A stretch of 9,243 bases of DNA from Desulfuromonas sp. (GCA_030145265.1 JAQYWA010000062.1:1-9243); one strand, 5' to 3'; shown: positions 1 through 7,414, counted from the stretch's first letter. Translations and numbers: made by a program. The notes: a model not told the origin generated them from the sequence alone.

Positions 1-1011
1 CAGCTGATCACGGAAGGTTTCCAGGGTGAAGCCTTCTTTGCGCATCCGCTGTTCCATGGCGGCTGCCTCATCCTGACTGATGACCGACTCGGCCTTTTCA
101 ATCAGCGACAGGACATCTCCCATGCCGAGGATGCGCTGAGCCATACGATCAGGGTGGAACACCTCCAGGGCGTCCATTTTTTCGCCGAGGCCTACCAGCT
201 TGACCGGCTTGCCGGTTACCGCCCGGATGGACAATGCGGCACCACCGCGGGCATCGCCGTCCAGCTTGGTCAGGACCACCCCGGTAAGAGACAGTTTCTC
301 GTCAAAATTCTGGGCGACGTTAACCGCATCTTGGCCGGTCATGGCATCCGCCACCAGCAGGATTTCCTTGGGCGCCAGCGAAGACTTGATCCGCACCAAC
401 TCACCCATCAGCACTTCGTCGACATGCAGACGACCCGCCGTATCAAGAATCAGCGTGTCGTAGCCGTTGAGTTCGGCGTAGTGGCGAGCCGCCTCGCAAA
501 TCGCCACCGGATCCTGTCCGGGCTGCGAATCGTAAACGGCAACATCGAGCTGCCGACCGACGGTCTTTAACTGCTCAATTGCGGCAGGACGATAAACGTC
601 GGCCGGAACCAGCAGCGGATTGCGCTTGTCGCGGCGCAATTTGAGCGCCAGCTTGCCGCAGGTGGTCGTCTTACCGGCACCCTGCAGGCCGCAAAGCATG
701 ATCGGCACCGGCGGCCGGCCGCCGAGTTGAAGGCTGTTATCCTCACCCTCACCCATCAGGCGACCGAGCTCATCGCGAACAACCTTGATGACCTGCTGAG
801 CCGGGGTCAGGCTTTTAAGCACGTCCAGCCCGACCGCCCTAACCCGCACTGCTTCGACAAAGTCCTTGACGACCCGAAAGTTCACGTCGGCCTCAAGCAG
901 AACCAGGCGGACTTCCCGCAGGGCCTCCTTGATATTGTCCTCTGTCAGCCGTCCGTGGCCACGGAGCTTCCTAAAGACCGAGTCAAATTTTTCCGTCAGG
1001 TTGTCAAGCAT
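1..1011 (-). CDS. ffh: Signal recognition particle protein Ffh (C-terminus outside window)
   Basis: Ffh is the SRP54-type GTPase that binds 4.5S/SRP RNA and signal sequences of nascent membrane proteins and docks with FtsY at the inner membrane. The minus strand reads 337 codons without a stop up to the window edge. It starts with MLDNLTEKFDSVFRKL, a typical Ffh N-terminus, which fixes the start. The N domain covers about residues 1-90. The G domain shows the P-loop GLQGAGKTT (108-116), DTAGR (190-194) and TKLDGDARGG (248-257). The M domain begins near GMGD (296-299) and is cut off. Full Ffh is about 450 residues, so roughly 110 residues, including the RNA-binding part, are missing here only because the window ends. 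No strong Shine-Dalgarno precedes the ATG. A near-consensus promoter lies 40-70 bp upstream, so ffh is probably transcribed independently of the DUF3343 gene behind it. Confidence 0.97.
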   Translation of the reverse strand, partial: MLDNLTEKFDSVFRKLRGHGRLTEDNIKEALREVRLVLLEADVNFRVVKDFVEAVRVRAVGLDVLKSLTPAQQVIKVVRDELGRLMGEGEDNSLQLGGRPPVPIMLCGLQGAGKTTTCGKLALKLRRDKRNPLLVPADVYRPAAIEQLKTVGRQLDVAVYDSQPGQDPVAICEAARHYAELNGYDTLILDTAGRLHVDEVLMGELVRIKSSLAPKEILLVADAMTGQDAVNVAQNFDEKLSLTGVVLTKLDGDARGGAALSIRAVTGKPVKLVGLGEKMDALEVFHPDRMAQRILGMGDVLSLIEKAESVISQDEAAAMEQRMRKEGFTLETFRDQL

Positions 1012-1054
1012 CCAGATTCACGCACTGCCAGTTCGAGTTAACGCCAAAAGGGGA

Positions 1055-1083
1055 ACTATAGTTAAGCGCAAAATCCTTGTCAA
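1055..1083 (-). promoter_or_regulatory. Sigma-70-type promoter of ffh
   Basis: On the minus strand a perfect -35 TTGACA (1083-1078) is separated by exactly 17 bp from the -10 TATAGT (1060-1055). The expected start near 1048 gives a leader of about 37 nt before the ffh ATG at 1011. The element sits in the 106-bp gap between the DUF3343 gene and ffh. I see no terminator in that gap, so read-through from the upstream gene may add to ffh transcription. Confidence 0.75.
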
Positions 1084-1117
1084 GGGAAAAACCAACCAGA
1101 AACACCCTCCTGGAGGC

Positions 1118-1375
1118 TCAAAACTCCTCGCGCCGGAACTCCTTGCCATCGTAGCTGTACAGCTCGGCGGGAAGCAGATCTTCCCGTCGCAGCACCTGAA
1201 GCACCCGGCTCCGCTCCGGCTCCGGATAGCGTATGGCCAGCCCGCAATCGGAAGTAAGCTGACGCGGCACCGGAATCAGCAAGATGTCGGCACCCTCCAG
1301 CTTGAGTACCTTTTCAGCTTTCATTACCCGGTGTATGGAATGAAAAATAGCAACCAGATCATTATCACGAACCAT
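1118..1375 (-). CDS. DUF3343 domain protein (putative Se/S carrier-like)
   Basis: This 85-residue protein matches the DUF3343 / putative Se/S carrier-like family from memory of its pattern: an N-terminal strand followed by a helix with 'S.h..MKAEKVLK', then 'ILLIPVPRQLTSDCGLAIRY' with PVPR at 35-38 and the conserved cysteine C44 in the SDCGLA motif. Members are 70-90 residues long and often occur near selenium or sulfur metabolism genes. The biochemical role is only inferred in the literature. The ATG at 1375 is preceded by GAGGAG at a 5-nt spacing. A longer in-frame extension to 1603 exists, but it lacks family features and overlaps the divergent promoter region, so I reject it. No selenium gene is visible nearby. 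The downstream neighbour on the same strand is ffh. Confidence 0.85.
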   Translation of the reverse strand: MVRDNDLVAIFHSIHRVMKAEKVLKLEGADILLIPVPRQLTSDCGLAIRYPEPERSRVLQVLRREDLLPAELYSYDGKEFRREEF

Positions 1376-1430
1376 CCTGGCTCCTCGACCCTTTGATTTA
1401 ATACTCACAATGATGACACCATTCCCAATC

Positions 1431-1458
1431 CCTTGCAAGCAATCGAAAGCATGCAAGG
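1431..1458. promoter_or_regulatory. Inverted repeat in divergent intergenic region
   Basis: A perfect 7-bp inverted repeat, CCTTGCA-N14-TGCAAGG, lies in the 264-bp spacer (1376-1639) between the leftward DUF3343 gene and the rightward lipoprotein gene. Each arm also touches a small palindrome (CTTGCAAG and GCATGC). The position and geometry fit a dimeric regulator site or a transcribed hairpin. No regulator can be named. Neither arm is followed by a T-tract, so it is unlikely to be a terminator. Confidence 0.35.
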
Positions 1459-1530
1459 CCTTCATTTGTCCGAAAGAGCACACACTATGATGATGTGGAT
1501 ACATGCAAATCGCAACAGGGCAAAACCCCC

Positions 1531-1560
1531 TTGTCTCATTCCCTATCTTTATGCTAGATT
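1531..1560 (+). promoter_or_regulatory. Possible promoter of the lipoprotein gene
   Basis: TTGTCT (1531-1536), an 18-bp spacer and TAGATT (1555-1560) with an upstream TGC form a possible extended -10 sigma-70 promoter. It would give a leader of about 73 nt ahead of the GTG start at 1640. That leader contains a short GGGCC/GGCCC inverted repeat (1596-1607). Both hexamers deviate from consensus, so this is a weak call. Confidence 0.35.
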
Positions 1561-1639
1561 TCAAAACTGTATTAACAATCACACAAATTTCGTGGCGGGC
1601 CAAGGCCCAAAAACCAACATCCTATCTGGAGGAAAACCC

Positions 1640-2407
1640 GTGAAAAAGCAACTTTTCTACCTGTTCATCGGCGCCCTGGTGCTGACCATGACCGCCGGCT
1701 GCAAGGATGAGACGCCCAAAACCACCGCTACCCAGGCTCCCGTCGAAACCGCCGCACCGGCACCGGCGGCCATGCAGGGCAAAACCGGCACCGTCGTAGA
1801 AACCATGAACGCCGCGGGTTACACCTATGTTCAGGTCGATTCCGGCACTGAAAAATTCTGGGCAGCAGCCCCCGAATTCCAGGTCGCGGTCGGTGACAGC
1901 GTGGCCGTCCCCGAAGGGATGCCCATGCCCAACTACCACAGCAAAACTCTCGACCGCGACTTTGAGCTGGTTTATTTCGTACCGGCCATCATGGCTGGCG
2001 GCGCTGGCGGCGCGATGTCCGCTGCACCGGCAGGGGAACTCCCCAGCGGACATCCCGCAATCGGCGCACCCACGGCAGAAGACATCGACATGACCGGCAT
2101 CGTCAAGGCCGAAGGCGGAAAGAGCATTGAGGAGATCTATGCCGGCAAAGCCGAACTGGCCGGCCAGGCAATCACCGTCCGCGGCAAGGTCGCCAAGTTC
2201 AGCCCTGAGATCATGGGCAAGAACTGGATCCACCTGCAGGACGGCACCGGCGCCGAAGGCACCAACGACCTGACCATCACCACCAGCACCATGGCCAAGA
2301 CCGGCGACACCATCGTCGTTACCGGGGTTCTCACTACCGACAAAGATTTCGGACACGGTTACCAGTACGACCTGATCATCGAAGACGCACAAATCACCGT
2401 CGAATAA
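1640..2407 (+). CDS. Secreted lipoprotein with NrfJ-like and OB-fold domains
   Basis: The 255-residue protein starts at GTG 1640. GGAGG lies 7 nt upstream (1628-1632), and the N-terminus is a classic signal peptide, MKKQ followed by a hydrophobic stretch. The lipobox ends in TAGC with lipidated Cys21; the +2 residue is Lys, so there is no Asp+2 inner-membrane retention signal. A Pro/Ala/Thr-rich linker (about 24-46) is followed by an NrfJ-like domain (about 47-117, 'GTVVETMNAAGYTYVQVDSG', then 'VAVGDSVAVPEGMPM'). A second linker contains LPSGHPA (134-140). A C-terminal OB-fold-type domain (about 160-255) has 'GQAITVRGKVAKFSPEIMGK' and a WIHLQDGTG motif. Such proteins are commonly labelled 'NrfJ-related' in Desulfuromonadales, and their function is not established. 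No nrf or cytochrome genes are visible nearby. A longer in-frame ATG at 1433 lacks a ribosome binding site and would bury the signal peptide. Confidence 0.88.
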   Translation: MKKQLFYLFIGALVLTMTAGCKDETPKTTATQAPVETAAPAPAAMQGKTGTVVETMNAAGYTYVQVDSGTEKFWAAAPEFQVAVGDSVAVPEGMPMPNYHSKTLDRDFELVYFVPAIMAGGAGGAMSAAPAGELPSGHPAIGAPTAEDIDMTGIVKAEGGKSIEEIYAGKAELAGQAITVRGKVAKFSPEIMGKNWIHLQDGTGAEGTNDLTITTSTMAKTGDTIVVTGVLTTDKDFGHGYQYDLIIEDAQITVE

Positions 2408-2426
2408 TTGGCCTTCAGCTCAATCC

Positions 2427-2458
2427 AAAGCCCCCGGTCTCAGGCCGGGGGCTTTTTT
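2427..2458 (+). terminator. Intrinsic terminator after the lipoprotein gene
   Basis: A GC-rich stem GCCCCCGG/CCGGGGGC (2430-2437 with 2445-2452), extended by AAA/TTT pairs, closes a 7-nt loop and runs straight into six Ts (2453-2458). It begins 20 nt after the lipoprotein stop codon. It works on the plus strand only, because the opposite side has just three As. Confidence 0.92.
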
Positions 2459-2491
2459 ATGTTATCTTATTGGCAAAGGAGATTCACACCC

Positions 2492-3640
2492 ATGATTCGC
2501 CTAGCCATTTTCCTAACCGTCTTTCTCTCCATCTACGCGGCGATGCATGTCCTTGTCTATCGGGGCATTCGCCCCGTTCTGACGCCTCGCCCCCGTTCCC
2601 GCTGGACCACCCTGGCCTTCATGACCCTGATGATCATATCTCCGGTCTTGGTCAGGGTGCTGGAACGAAGCCGACTGGAAGATGTCGCCAGGATGCTGGC
2701 ATTCATCAGCTATACCTGGATGGCGTTTGTCTTTATCACCTTCGCCGGCTTCGTTGCCGTGTTCGCCTGGGACCTGCTGCTGCGCCCCCTGACGCGACTT
2801 CACCGCGGGGCGTCAGAATACTATCTGCACGGGGCGCGCTGCGCCGTCCTTGTTCCGGCCCTGGCAATGCTCCTGTGTATCTACGGCTTATTCGAAGCAA
2901 ACCAACTAAAAACCGAAACGATCACCATTAAAACCGACAAGCTCCAGGCCGACGCGAAACCAATCCGCATCGCCCAGATATCCGACCTGCACCTTGGACT
3001 GATCAACCGGCACGCCAAACTGGACCAAATTATCACGCAGATCGAGCAGCTTCAACCCGACCTGCTGGTCGCAACCGGCGACATCGTCGACGCCCGGGTC
3101 AACCAACTCGCCGGCCTGGCGGAAATCTTCGCCCGGGTGTCACCCCCACTCGGCAAATATGCCATCACCGGCAATCATGAATATTACTCCGGCCTCGAAC
3201 AGGCCCTGGAGTTTCTTAAGCGCAGCGGCTTCACCGTGCTGCGCAATCAGGCGGTCAAGGTCGGGCCACTGATACTTGCCGGGGTCGACGACCCGACCGG
3301 CGGTTTCATTGCCGACGAAGCCACCCTGATCAAGACGGCCGACCTCTGCCACTTCACCATCCTGCTCAAGCACCGACCGCTGGTCACCCCCGCTGCCGAA
3401 GAATTTTTCGTACTGCAGCTCTCCGGACACGCCCATCGCGGCCAGATCGTCCCCTTCAACCTGGTGACCGCCCTGGAATACCCGATGCAAAACGGCCTGT
3501 ATCGCCTGGCGACCGGAACCCGCCTTTACGCCAGCCGCGGCGCCGGCACCTGGGGCCCCCCGATCCGGGTTTTTTCGCCCCCGGAAATAACCCTTTTCGA
3601 ACTGGCGCCCTATCCATCAACGCCCCCCGGGCAGCCATGA
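2492..3640 (+). CDS. Membrane-anchored metallophosphoesterase (YkuE/YaeI type)
   Basis: This is a 382-residue calcineurin-like phosphoesterase with a membrane N-terminus. Hydrophobic segments lie at about 3-22, 40-57, 70-93 and 117-135, followed by the catalytic domain at about 157-370. The di-metal motifs are in order: D165-L-H167 (ISDLHLG), G196-D197 (GDIVD), G227-N-H229-E (GNHE), H294 (LLKHRP) and G312-H-A-H315 (SGHAHRGQ). These are the expected metal ligands. Relatives such as YkuE and YaeI act at the membrane on phosphate esters or lipid-linked substrates, but the substrate here cannot be read from sequence. ATG 2492 is chosen because AGGAGA precedes it at 9 nt and a hydrophobic segment begins immediately. 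The longer frame back to 2408 would cross the terminator. Only 33 nt separate that terminator from the start codon, so expression probably relies on read-through or an unrecognised promoter. Confidence 0.93.
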   Translation: MIRLAIFLTVFLSIYAAMHVLVYRGIRPVLTPRPRSRWTTLAFMTLMIISPVLVRVLERSRLEDVARMLAFISYTWMAFVFITFAGFVAVFAWDLLLRPLTRLHRGASEYYLHGARCAVLVPALAMLLCIYGLFEANQLKTETITIKTDKLQADAKPIRIAQISDLHLGLINRHAKLDQIITQIEQLQPDLLVATGDIVDARVNQLAGLAEIFARVSPPLGKYAITGNHEYYSGLEQALEFLKRSGFTVLRNQAVKVGPLILAGVDDPTGGFIADEATLIKTADLCHFTILLKHRPLVTPAAEEFFVLQLSGHAHRGQIVPFNLVTALEYPMQNGLYRLATGTRLYASRGAGTWGPPIRVFSPPEITLFELAPYPSTPPGQP

Positions 3641-3658
3641 CCCCCGGCTACCCGGGGG
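3641..3658 (+). terminator. GC-rich hairpin after metallophosphoesterase gene
   Basis: CCCCCGG (3641-3647) pairs perfectly with CCGGGGG (3652-3658) around a CTAC loop, directly abutting the stop codon. There is no T-tract downstream (CTGGATTG follows), so this may only stall polymerase, stabilise the 3' end or act as a Rho-assisted terminator. In the remaining 120 bp to the Nudix gene I see an imperfect palindrome, GTTGACGATCATCAAC (3735-3750), and only weak promoter-like matches. Confidence 0.4.
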
Positions 3659-3778
3659 CTGGATTGTCCGATCCATTTGTGGCAAGCTGAACTTAACCAT
3701 ATCAACCAACGCACATGCCAATTACGGGATTGATTGTTGACGATCATCAACCGCCCCGACTTAACCAAGGTTCACCCA

Positions 3779-4393
3779 ATGCCCCTTCCGTCAGCCGTAG
3801 ACACCAACCACATCCACCGCGCTCTCGCCGCCAAGCCAGCGAAGCTCATCGACGATCCCGAGCGGGGACACGCCGCAGTCGCCCTGATTTTACGCTCCGG
3901 CAAACCGGGACTGGATGTGCTGTTCATCGAACGAGCCCGCCACCCGCAGGACCCCTGGTCAGGCAACCTCGCCTTCCCCGGCGGGCGCATCGATCCCGGC
4001 GATGCCGGAGCGCGGGGAGCCGCTGAGCGGGAAACCCTGGAAGAAATCGGGCTCGACCTGACCCCGGCCGACTACCTGGGGCAACTGGACGACATTGTCG
4101 GCGCCTACCTGCCGGTGCGGGTCTCCTGCTTCGTTTATGCCCTGCGGTCCGATGCCGCCATCCCCGTCGACCTCAACCACGAAGTGAGCGAACTGTTCTT
4201 TTTCCCCCTGGCCGAGTTGCAGAACCCGGACCGGCATGTCAACGCCGACATCGACTGGAATCAGGGGATCCGACAGGTCCCGGCCATCGACCTCCTCGGT
4301 CCGCACCGCCCACTGCTCTGGGGCATCACCTATCGACTGACCTGTCAATTCATGAAAAAACTTGGGCTAACGGTGGAATCCAGCCGACCCTGA
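3779..4393 (+). CDS. Nudix hydrolase, CoA pyrophosphatase-like group
   Basis: This 204-residue protein carries a Nudix domain (about 30-175). The segment 'RHPQDPWSGNLAFPGGRIDP' (54-73) followed by RETLEEIGL (84-92) forms the Nudix box. The spacing between the glycine and the RE..EE helix is like that of NudL/CoA-diphosphatase relatives rather than classic MutT. Nudix enzymes hydrolyse nucleoside-diphosphate-linked compounds using Mg2+ bound by the helix glutamates (E85, E88, E89). The 'DPWSG..AFPGGR' signature is common in a broad bacterial subgroup whose substrates are mostly untested. ATG 3779 has an AAGG 8 nt upstream. A TTG start at 3734 would add 15 residues outside the domain and is less likely. 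The gene is convergent with the histidine kinase gene, with 80 bp between stops and no clear terminator there. Confidence 0.9.
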   Translation: MPLPSAVDTNHIHRALAAKPAKLIDDPERGHAAVALILRSGKPGLDVLFIERARHPQDPWSGNLAFPGGRIDPGDAGARGAAERETLEEIGLDLTPADYLGQLDDIVGAYLPVRVSCFVYALRSDAAIPVDLNHEVSELFFFPLAELQNPDRHVNADIDWNQGIRQVPAIDLLGPHRPLLWGITYRLTCQFMKKLGLTVESSRP

Positions 4394-4473
4394 ATTTTCG
4401 GCAGCACCAAACGCAAAAGGCGATGCAGGCCATTCATGCCCGCACCGCCCCGAAAAACACTTTGTGTTCGCGC

Positions 4474-5460
4474 TCAGCTCTGCGAATCGACCGGCTCAGT
4501 CTCCTCTGACATGACCGAAGCTTTTGCCGCAGACCTCTGTCCCCGAACCTTGGGCAGGACGAAGGAAAAGGTACTCCCCTTGCCCGGCTCACTGCGGACC
4601 TTAAGCTTGCCGCCGCCCCGCCGAATCAACTCATAACTGATCAGCAGACCGAGCCCACTGCCGACTTCGCCGGCCGTGCCGGTTTTCGACAAGCGGGTTC
4701 CCATCTGGAACAGTCCCTTGAGCTCTTTTCGAGACATCCCAACACCGCGATCCGCAACACTCAACCGCACCTTGCCGCCACGCACCTTGCCGACAACTTC
4801 GATGACCCCGCCGGGCTTGGAAAACTTGACCGCGTTGGACAACAGGTTGCGCAGCACCGAGCGGATAGCTGTTTCGTCAACATTGACCGCGGTTCCGTCG
4901 GCGATGGCGTTAGTGATCACAATCTGCTTGCGAGTGGCTGCCAAACCGACATGATCGATGCAGCTATCGACGAGTTCGCGCAGGTCGCAGACCGTTGGCG
5001 CCGGCGACGACTGTTCGAGCTGAAGCTGGGACCAGTGCAGCAGATTTTCCAGCAGATCGTGGGCTTTGTCGGCCGCCTCGAAGATACCGGAACTCAGGTC
5101 TCGCCGCTCTTCATCGGAAAGGGTGGTGAAATTTTTCCTGAGCAGTTCGGCATTACCGATCAGATTGGTAAACGGGCTGCGCAGATCGTGGGAAATCACC
5201 TCGAACAGCCGGGCCTTTTCAGTATTTGCTCGCTGGAGCTTGCGCGCCAGATTGGCGGTAATCGTCAGGACAACCAGGGCCAGGACGAAAACGATCGCCG
5301 TTTCAAACAGGCTCTCAAGAGTATTGATCGGCGTGGGCTCAGCGCCCAGCAGAGAATGCGGCAAATCGTAAATCTCGTCAATCCACAGAAACAGGATGAT
5401 GACGGCAAAACCAATGAATTCGGACAGCAGGATTTTGTTGGGACGGTTCAACTTGGACAT
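4474..5460 (-). CDS. Orphan sensor histidine kinase with two TM segments
   Basis: This 328-residue two-component kinase starts at ATG 5460 (MSKLNRPNKILL), with GGGAG about 7 nt upstream. Two hydrophobic helices (about 12-31 and 50-70) flank a loop of only about 20 residues, so there is no room for a periplasmic sensor domain. The signal is probably intramembrane, cytoplasmic, or relayed by a partner. The HisKA helix has the phospho-acceptor H91 in VISHDLRSPFTNL. The ATPase domain shows the N box (RNLLSNAVKFS, 204-214), G1 (DRGVGM, 237-242), F box (LFQMG, 250-254) and G2 (GSGLGL, 267-272). The C-terminal tail of about 20 residues is polar and variable. The family is frequent in Desulfuromonadales. 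No response regulator gene is adjacent in this window: the neighbours are a convergent Nudix gene and, upstream, IS debris. An in-frame extension to 5538 has no family support. Confidence 0.93.
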   Translation of the reverse strand: MSKLNRPNKILLSEFIGFAVIILFLWIDEIYDLPHSLLGAEPTPINTLESLFETAIVFVLALVVLTITANLARKLQRANTEKARLFEVISHDLRSPFTNLIGNAELLRKNFTTLSDEERRDLSSGIFEAADKAHDLLENLLHWSQLQLEQSSPAPTVCDLRELVDSCIDHVGLAATRKQIVITNAIADGTAVNVDETAIRSVLRNLLSNAVKFSKPGGVIEVVGKVRGGKVRLSVADRGVGMSRKELKGLFQMGTRLSKTGTAGEVGSGLGLLISYELIRRGGGKLKVRSEPGKGSTFSFVLPKVRGQRSAAKASVMSEETEPVDSQS

Positions 5461-5509
5461 GACAGGCTCCCGGCAGGAAATTCCCCCTCGCTTCATATAT
5501 ACGCCGCTG

Positions 5510-5538
5510 ATTAAACAAAACCGAGAAACAAAATGCAA
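5510..5538 (-). promoter_or_regulatory. Possible promoter of the histidine kinase gene
   Basis: On the minus strand TTGCAT (5538-5533) and TTTAAT (5515-5510) are separated by 17 bp and lie about 50 nt before the kinase ATG. The -10 is good (5 of 6) and the -35 is poor (3 of 6). The rest of the 210-bp stretch 5461-5671 holds no gene I can support. It appears to be native upstream DNA running up to the broken edge of the tnpA remnant. Confidence 0.35.
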
Positions 5539-5671
5539 TCAGAAAGTTTTCCCCCCGACCCCGACAGAGCCTTTTCCAAAGGTTAAAAGCGAAGGTCGGC
5601 GCAAGGCACTTCATCGGCTGGCAACAATCCACACATTCACGCAACTGCCGTAAAATGCCGAAATTTCTCAT

Positions 5672-5820
5672 CACATCTTCGGTGTTACATATTTTAAACA
5701 GAAGCTCTCGACAACGTTTTTGGCATCCCCTTTGTGAATCTTATCCCGGCATTTTGTTATCCATACGAGTAGAACCATTAACCGACTGACAGGGTGACTT
5801 CCATATCGACAATCGCTCAT
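5672..5820 (-). pseudogene. tnpA: IS200/IS605-family tnpA, 5' fragment with frameshift
   Basis: The reading from ATG 5820 (MSDCRYGSHPVSRLMVLLVWITKCRDK) matches the N-terminus of Y1/HUH transposases of the IS200/IS605 family, whose members start like 'GSH.V..L..HLVW.TKYR'. After GDAKN the homology continues in another frame as KRCRELLFKICNTEDV. The switch lies at a run of five T/A at 5717-5721, and restoring one base there rejoins the frames. The homology stops near 5672, before the DHVHM metal-binding HUH motif and the catalytic tyrosine, so the fragment cannot be active. GGAG lies 5 nt before the ATG. Several family residues are also substituted (W..TKYR reads W.TKCR). The fragment abuts the istB remnant, and its start codon overlaps the istB stop region. 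Confidence 0.68.
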
Positions 5821-5942
5821 AGCCGCTCCATCCGACGGCAATGAAACCAAAAACAATCAAAAACTGCCTCCTCCGCAGAATCTGTCGAAAGGGTCAGTGC
5901 CTTGAGGCTCTCCCTGAACGCAACAATTTTGGCAGCGGTCAT
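5817..5942 (-). pseudogene. istB: IS21-family istB, N-terminal stub
   Basis: An ATG at 5942 overlaps the istA stop codon (ATGA, 5942-5939), the usual istA-istB arrangement of IS21 elements. It reads MTAAKIVAFRESLKALTLST before becoming unrelated and stopping after 41 codons. The first 20 or so residues fit the IstB helper-ATPase N-terminus. The remaining roughly 230 residues, including the Walker A/B AAA+ core, are missing. Homology is lost near 5880-5865, where sequence belonging to the tnpA remnant begins. The stub cannot supply the ATPase function needed for transposition. Confidence 0.72.
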
Positions 5943-7414
5943 TGTACGCCCCCCAATTCCCCATAGATCGTCAGGTCGGGAGACGGTAGGCTCATCCAGT
6001 TCGCCAGCGGCGCAAATGGCTCGATGGCCTCGTTGGCGTAAAGCAGAATATGCTGCACACCATCACTGGCTTGAATGTTCTTTTCCAGGGCAAGCTCGAC
6101 CGCTGCGTCCACCTCGCCAGATTGGTACTGCCCATACAGCATCAGCACCGAGATGAAGTCCTTGATCCCCTTGGTTTCTCCCTGCCTCCTGCAGAAACTC
6201 GCCAGCAATCGATGCAGTGACTTCGGCCAATGCTCGCGCCACTGCTTGATGGGTCTGGCGCCGCTAAAGGACATCGGCCGCTGTGCTCCGGGGTGAGACT
6301 CCATTTGCTGTTGGCGTACAGTCGCTCATGGACCGCCAACCTCTTACCGCCAAAGAATATCTCAACCCGATCCACATACAGGATAACCTTCAGTTTACAG
6401 CCAACGTGCCGCCAAGGCTCCGAGTAGCGATTCTTATCCACCATGACCGTGGCATATTTGTCGGCACGGACATCGTGCAGCTGAATGTTGCTGTAGACGG
6501 CTTCCGGCGGCGCAAGAAGATGTACCGGCTCCTCGCCGTTAAGGGTTTCAACGCTCTGCGAACGCCCCGCCATCGTATGAGAGCCATAGTCGAGGCACTG
6601 CCTGAGGACCTGGTCGTTTAACTCCTCAAGATTCGCCGTTTCAGGAACCGGCACCATGTAGTTGCTCCGGGCAAAACCGACCAACCCTTCAACGCCGCCT
6701 TTCTCATAACCGCTGGCGGGATTACAGAAGCGAGCCTCAAAATTGTAGAAGGCCTTGAACTTGCAGAATCCAGACTGCTCAATCTGCCCTCTGCCCTGCA
6801 GAACCTTCTGCACCGCTGTGGTCAAATTGTCGCAGATCAAAACCGGGAAAACCCCGCCAAAAAACTCAAGCGCCTTGATGTGCGCATCAAGGAAAGCCTG
6901 CTGCCGTTCACAGGGATAGAGGCGGACAAAGTGTTTGCCGGAATATTTGCTGCGCTTGCAGAAAAACTTCAGCCGAACGGTCTCACCCGCCAGAACCGCT
7001 GTTGTCGTGCCCCCAGTCCACCTCCGCTTCGCGACCGGCATCCGGTTCACACGGAATGAACGCCTGAGTGGAAGGATCAAGACCCAGCTCCAAACGCGCC
7101 ATCCGCACATATCGGCGGACTGTGGATTCACCGCCGACGTAGCCATGATCAACCCGCAGGCGGATGTAAATCCGCCGCGCCGTGTGCCGTTGCTTCTTCG
7201 ACTGCCCCTTGTCTTTCTTCAGCCATTCGGTAATGACCGGCAGATAGGAATAAAACGCCGGAAACGACTATCGACTCCGCTCCTTATAGCCCCACGACTC
7301 GCTGCGAATGGCCTTCTTGACCATGTTGCGCGAATGTCCCGTCGTCCGAGCCAATTCGCTGAAATTTCTCCCATAAACCCTATGGGCCGTCCTGACAAAT
7401 TCATATTGAATCAT
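5939..7414 (-). pseudogene. istA: IS21-family transposase istA, broken in three places
   Basis: IstA is the DDE transposase of IS21 elements. Starting at ATG 7414 (MIQYEFVRTAHRVYGRNFSELA) with an HTH region, the frame hits a TAG at codon 49 (7270-7268), probably a former CAG. It then continues to AEVDWG and shifts frame at a five-base C/G run (7010-7014). Removing one base there gives DWGTTTAVLAGETVRLKFF. The central core (LICDNLTTAV, GYEKGGVEG) is intact in the second frame. Near 6281-6287 a small deletion (size 3n+1, about seven codons missing after LTPEH) moves the reading to a third frame, QRPMSFSGARPIKQWREHW, ending ...IYGELGGVQ. The three frames together give a nearly full-length IstA of about 490 residues. 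The DDE residues (D of DWG, D of CDN, E of YEKG) can all be seen, but no single protein contains them. Confidence 0.93.

Noticed and set aside
1100..1117. CCTCCTGGAGG as a terminator after the DUF3343 gene.
   Set aside because: The arms would leave a one-base loop and no proper T-tract follows on the minus strand.
1118..1603. Extended 161-codon version of the DUF3343 gene.
   Set aside because: The extension has no family similarity; GAGGAG sits correctly before ATG 1375 and the total length then fits the family.
1622..2392. A 256-codon minus-strand frame opposite the lipoprotein gene.
   Set aside because: It is a codon-bias shadow of the GC-rich lipoprotein gene, glycine-rich and without motifs; the plus-strand gene has an RBS, a signal peptide and a terminator.
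4394..4473. Possible bidirectional terminator between the convergent Nudix and kinase genes.
   Set aside because: No stable stem followed by a T-tract on either strand could be found in these 80 bp.
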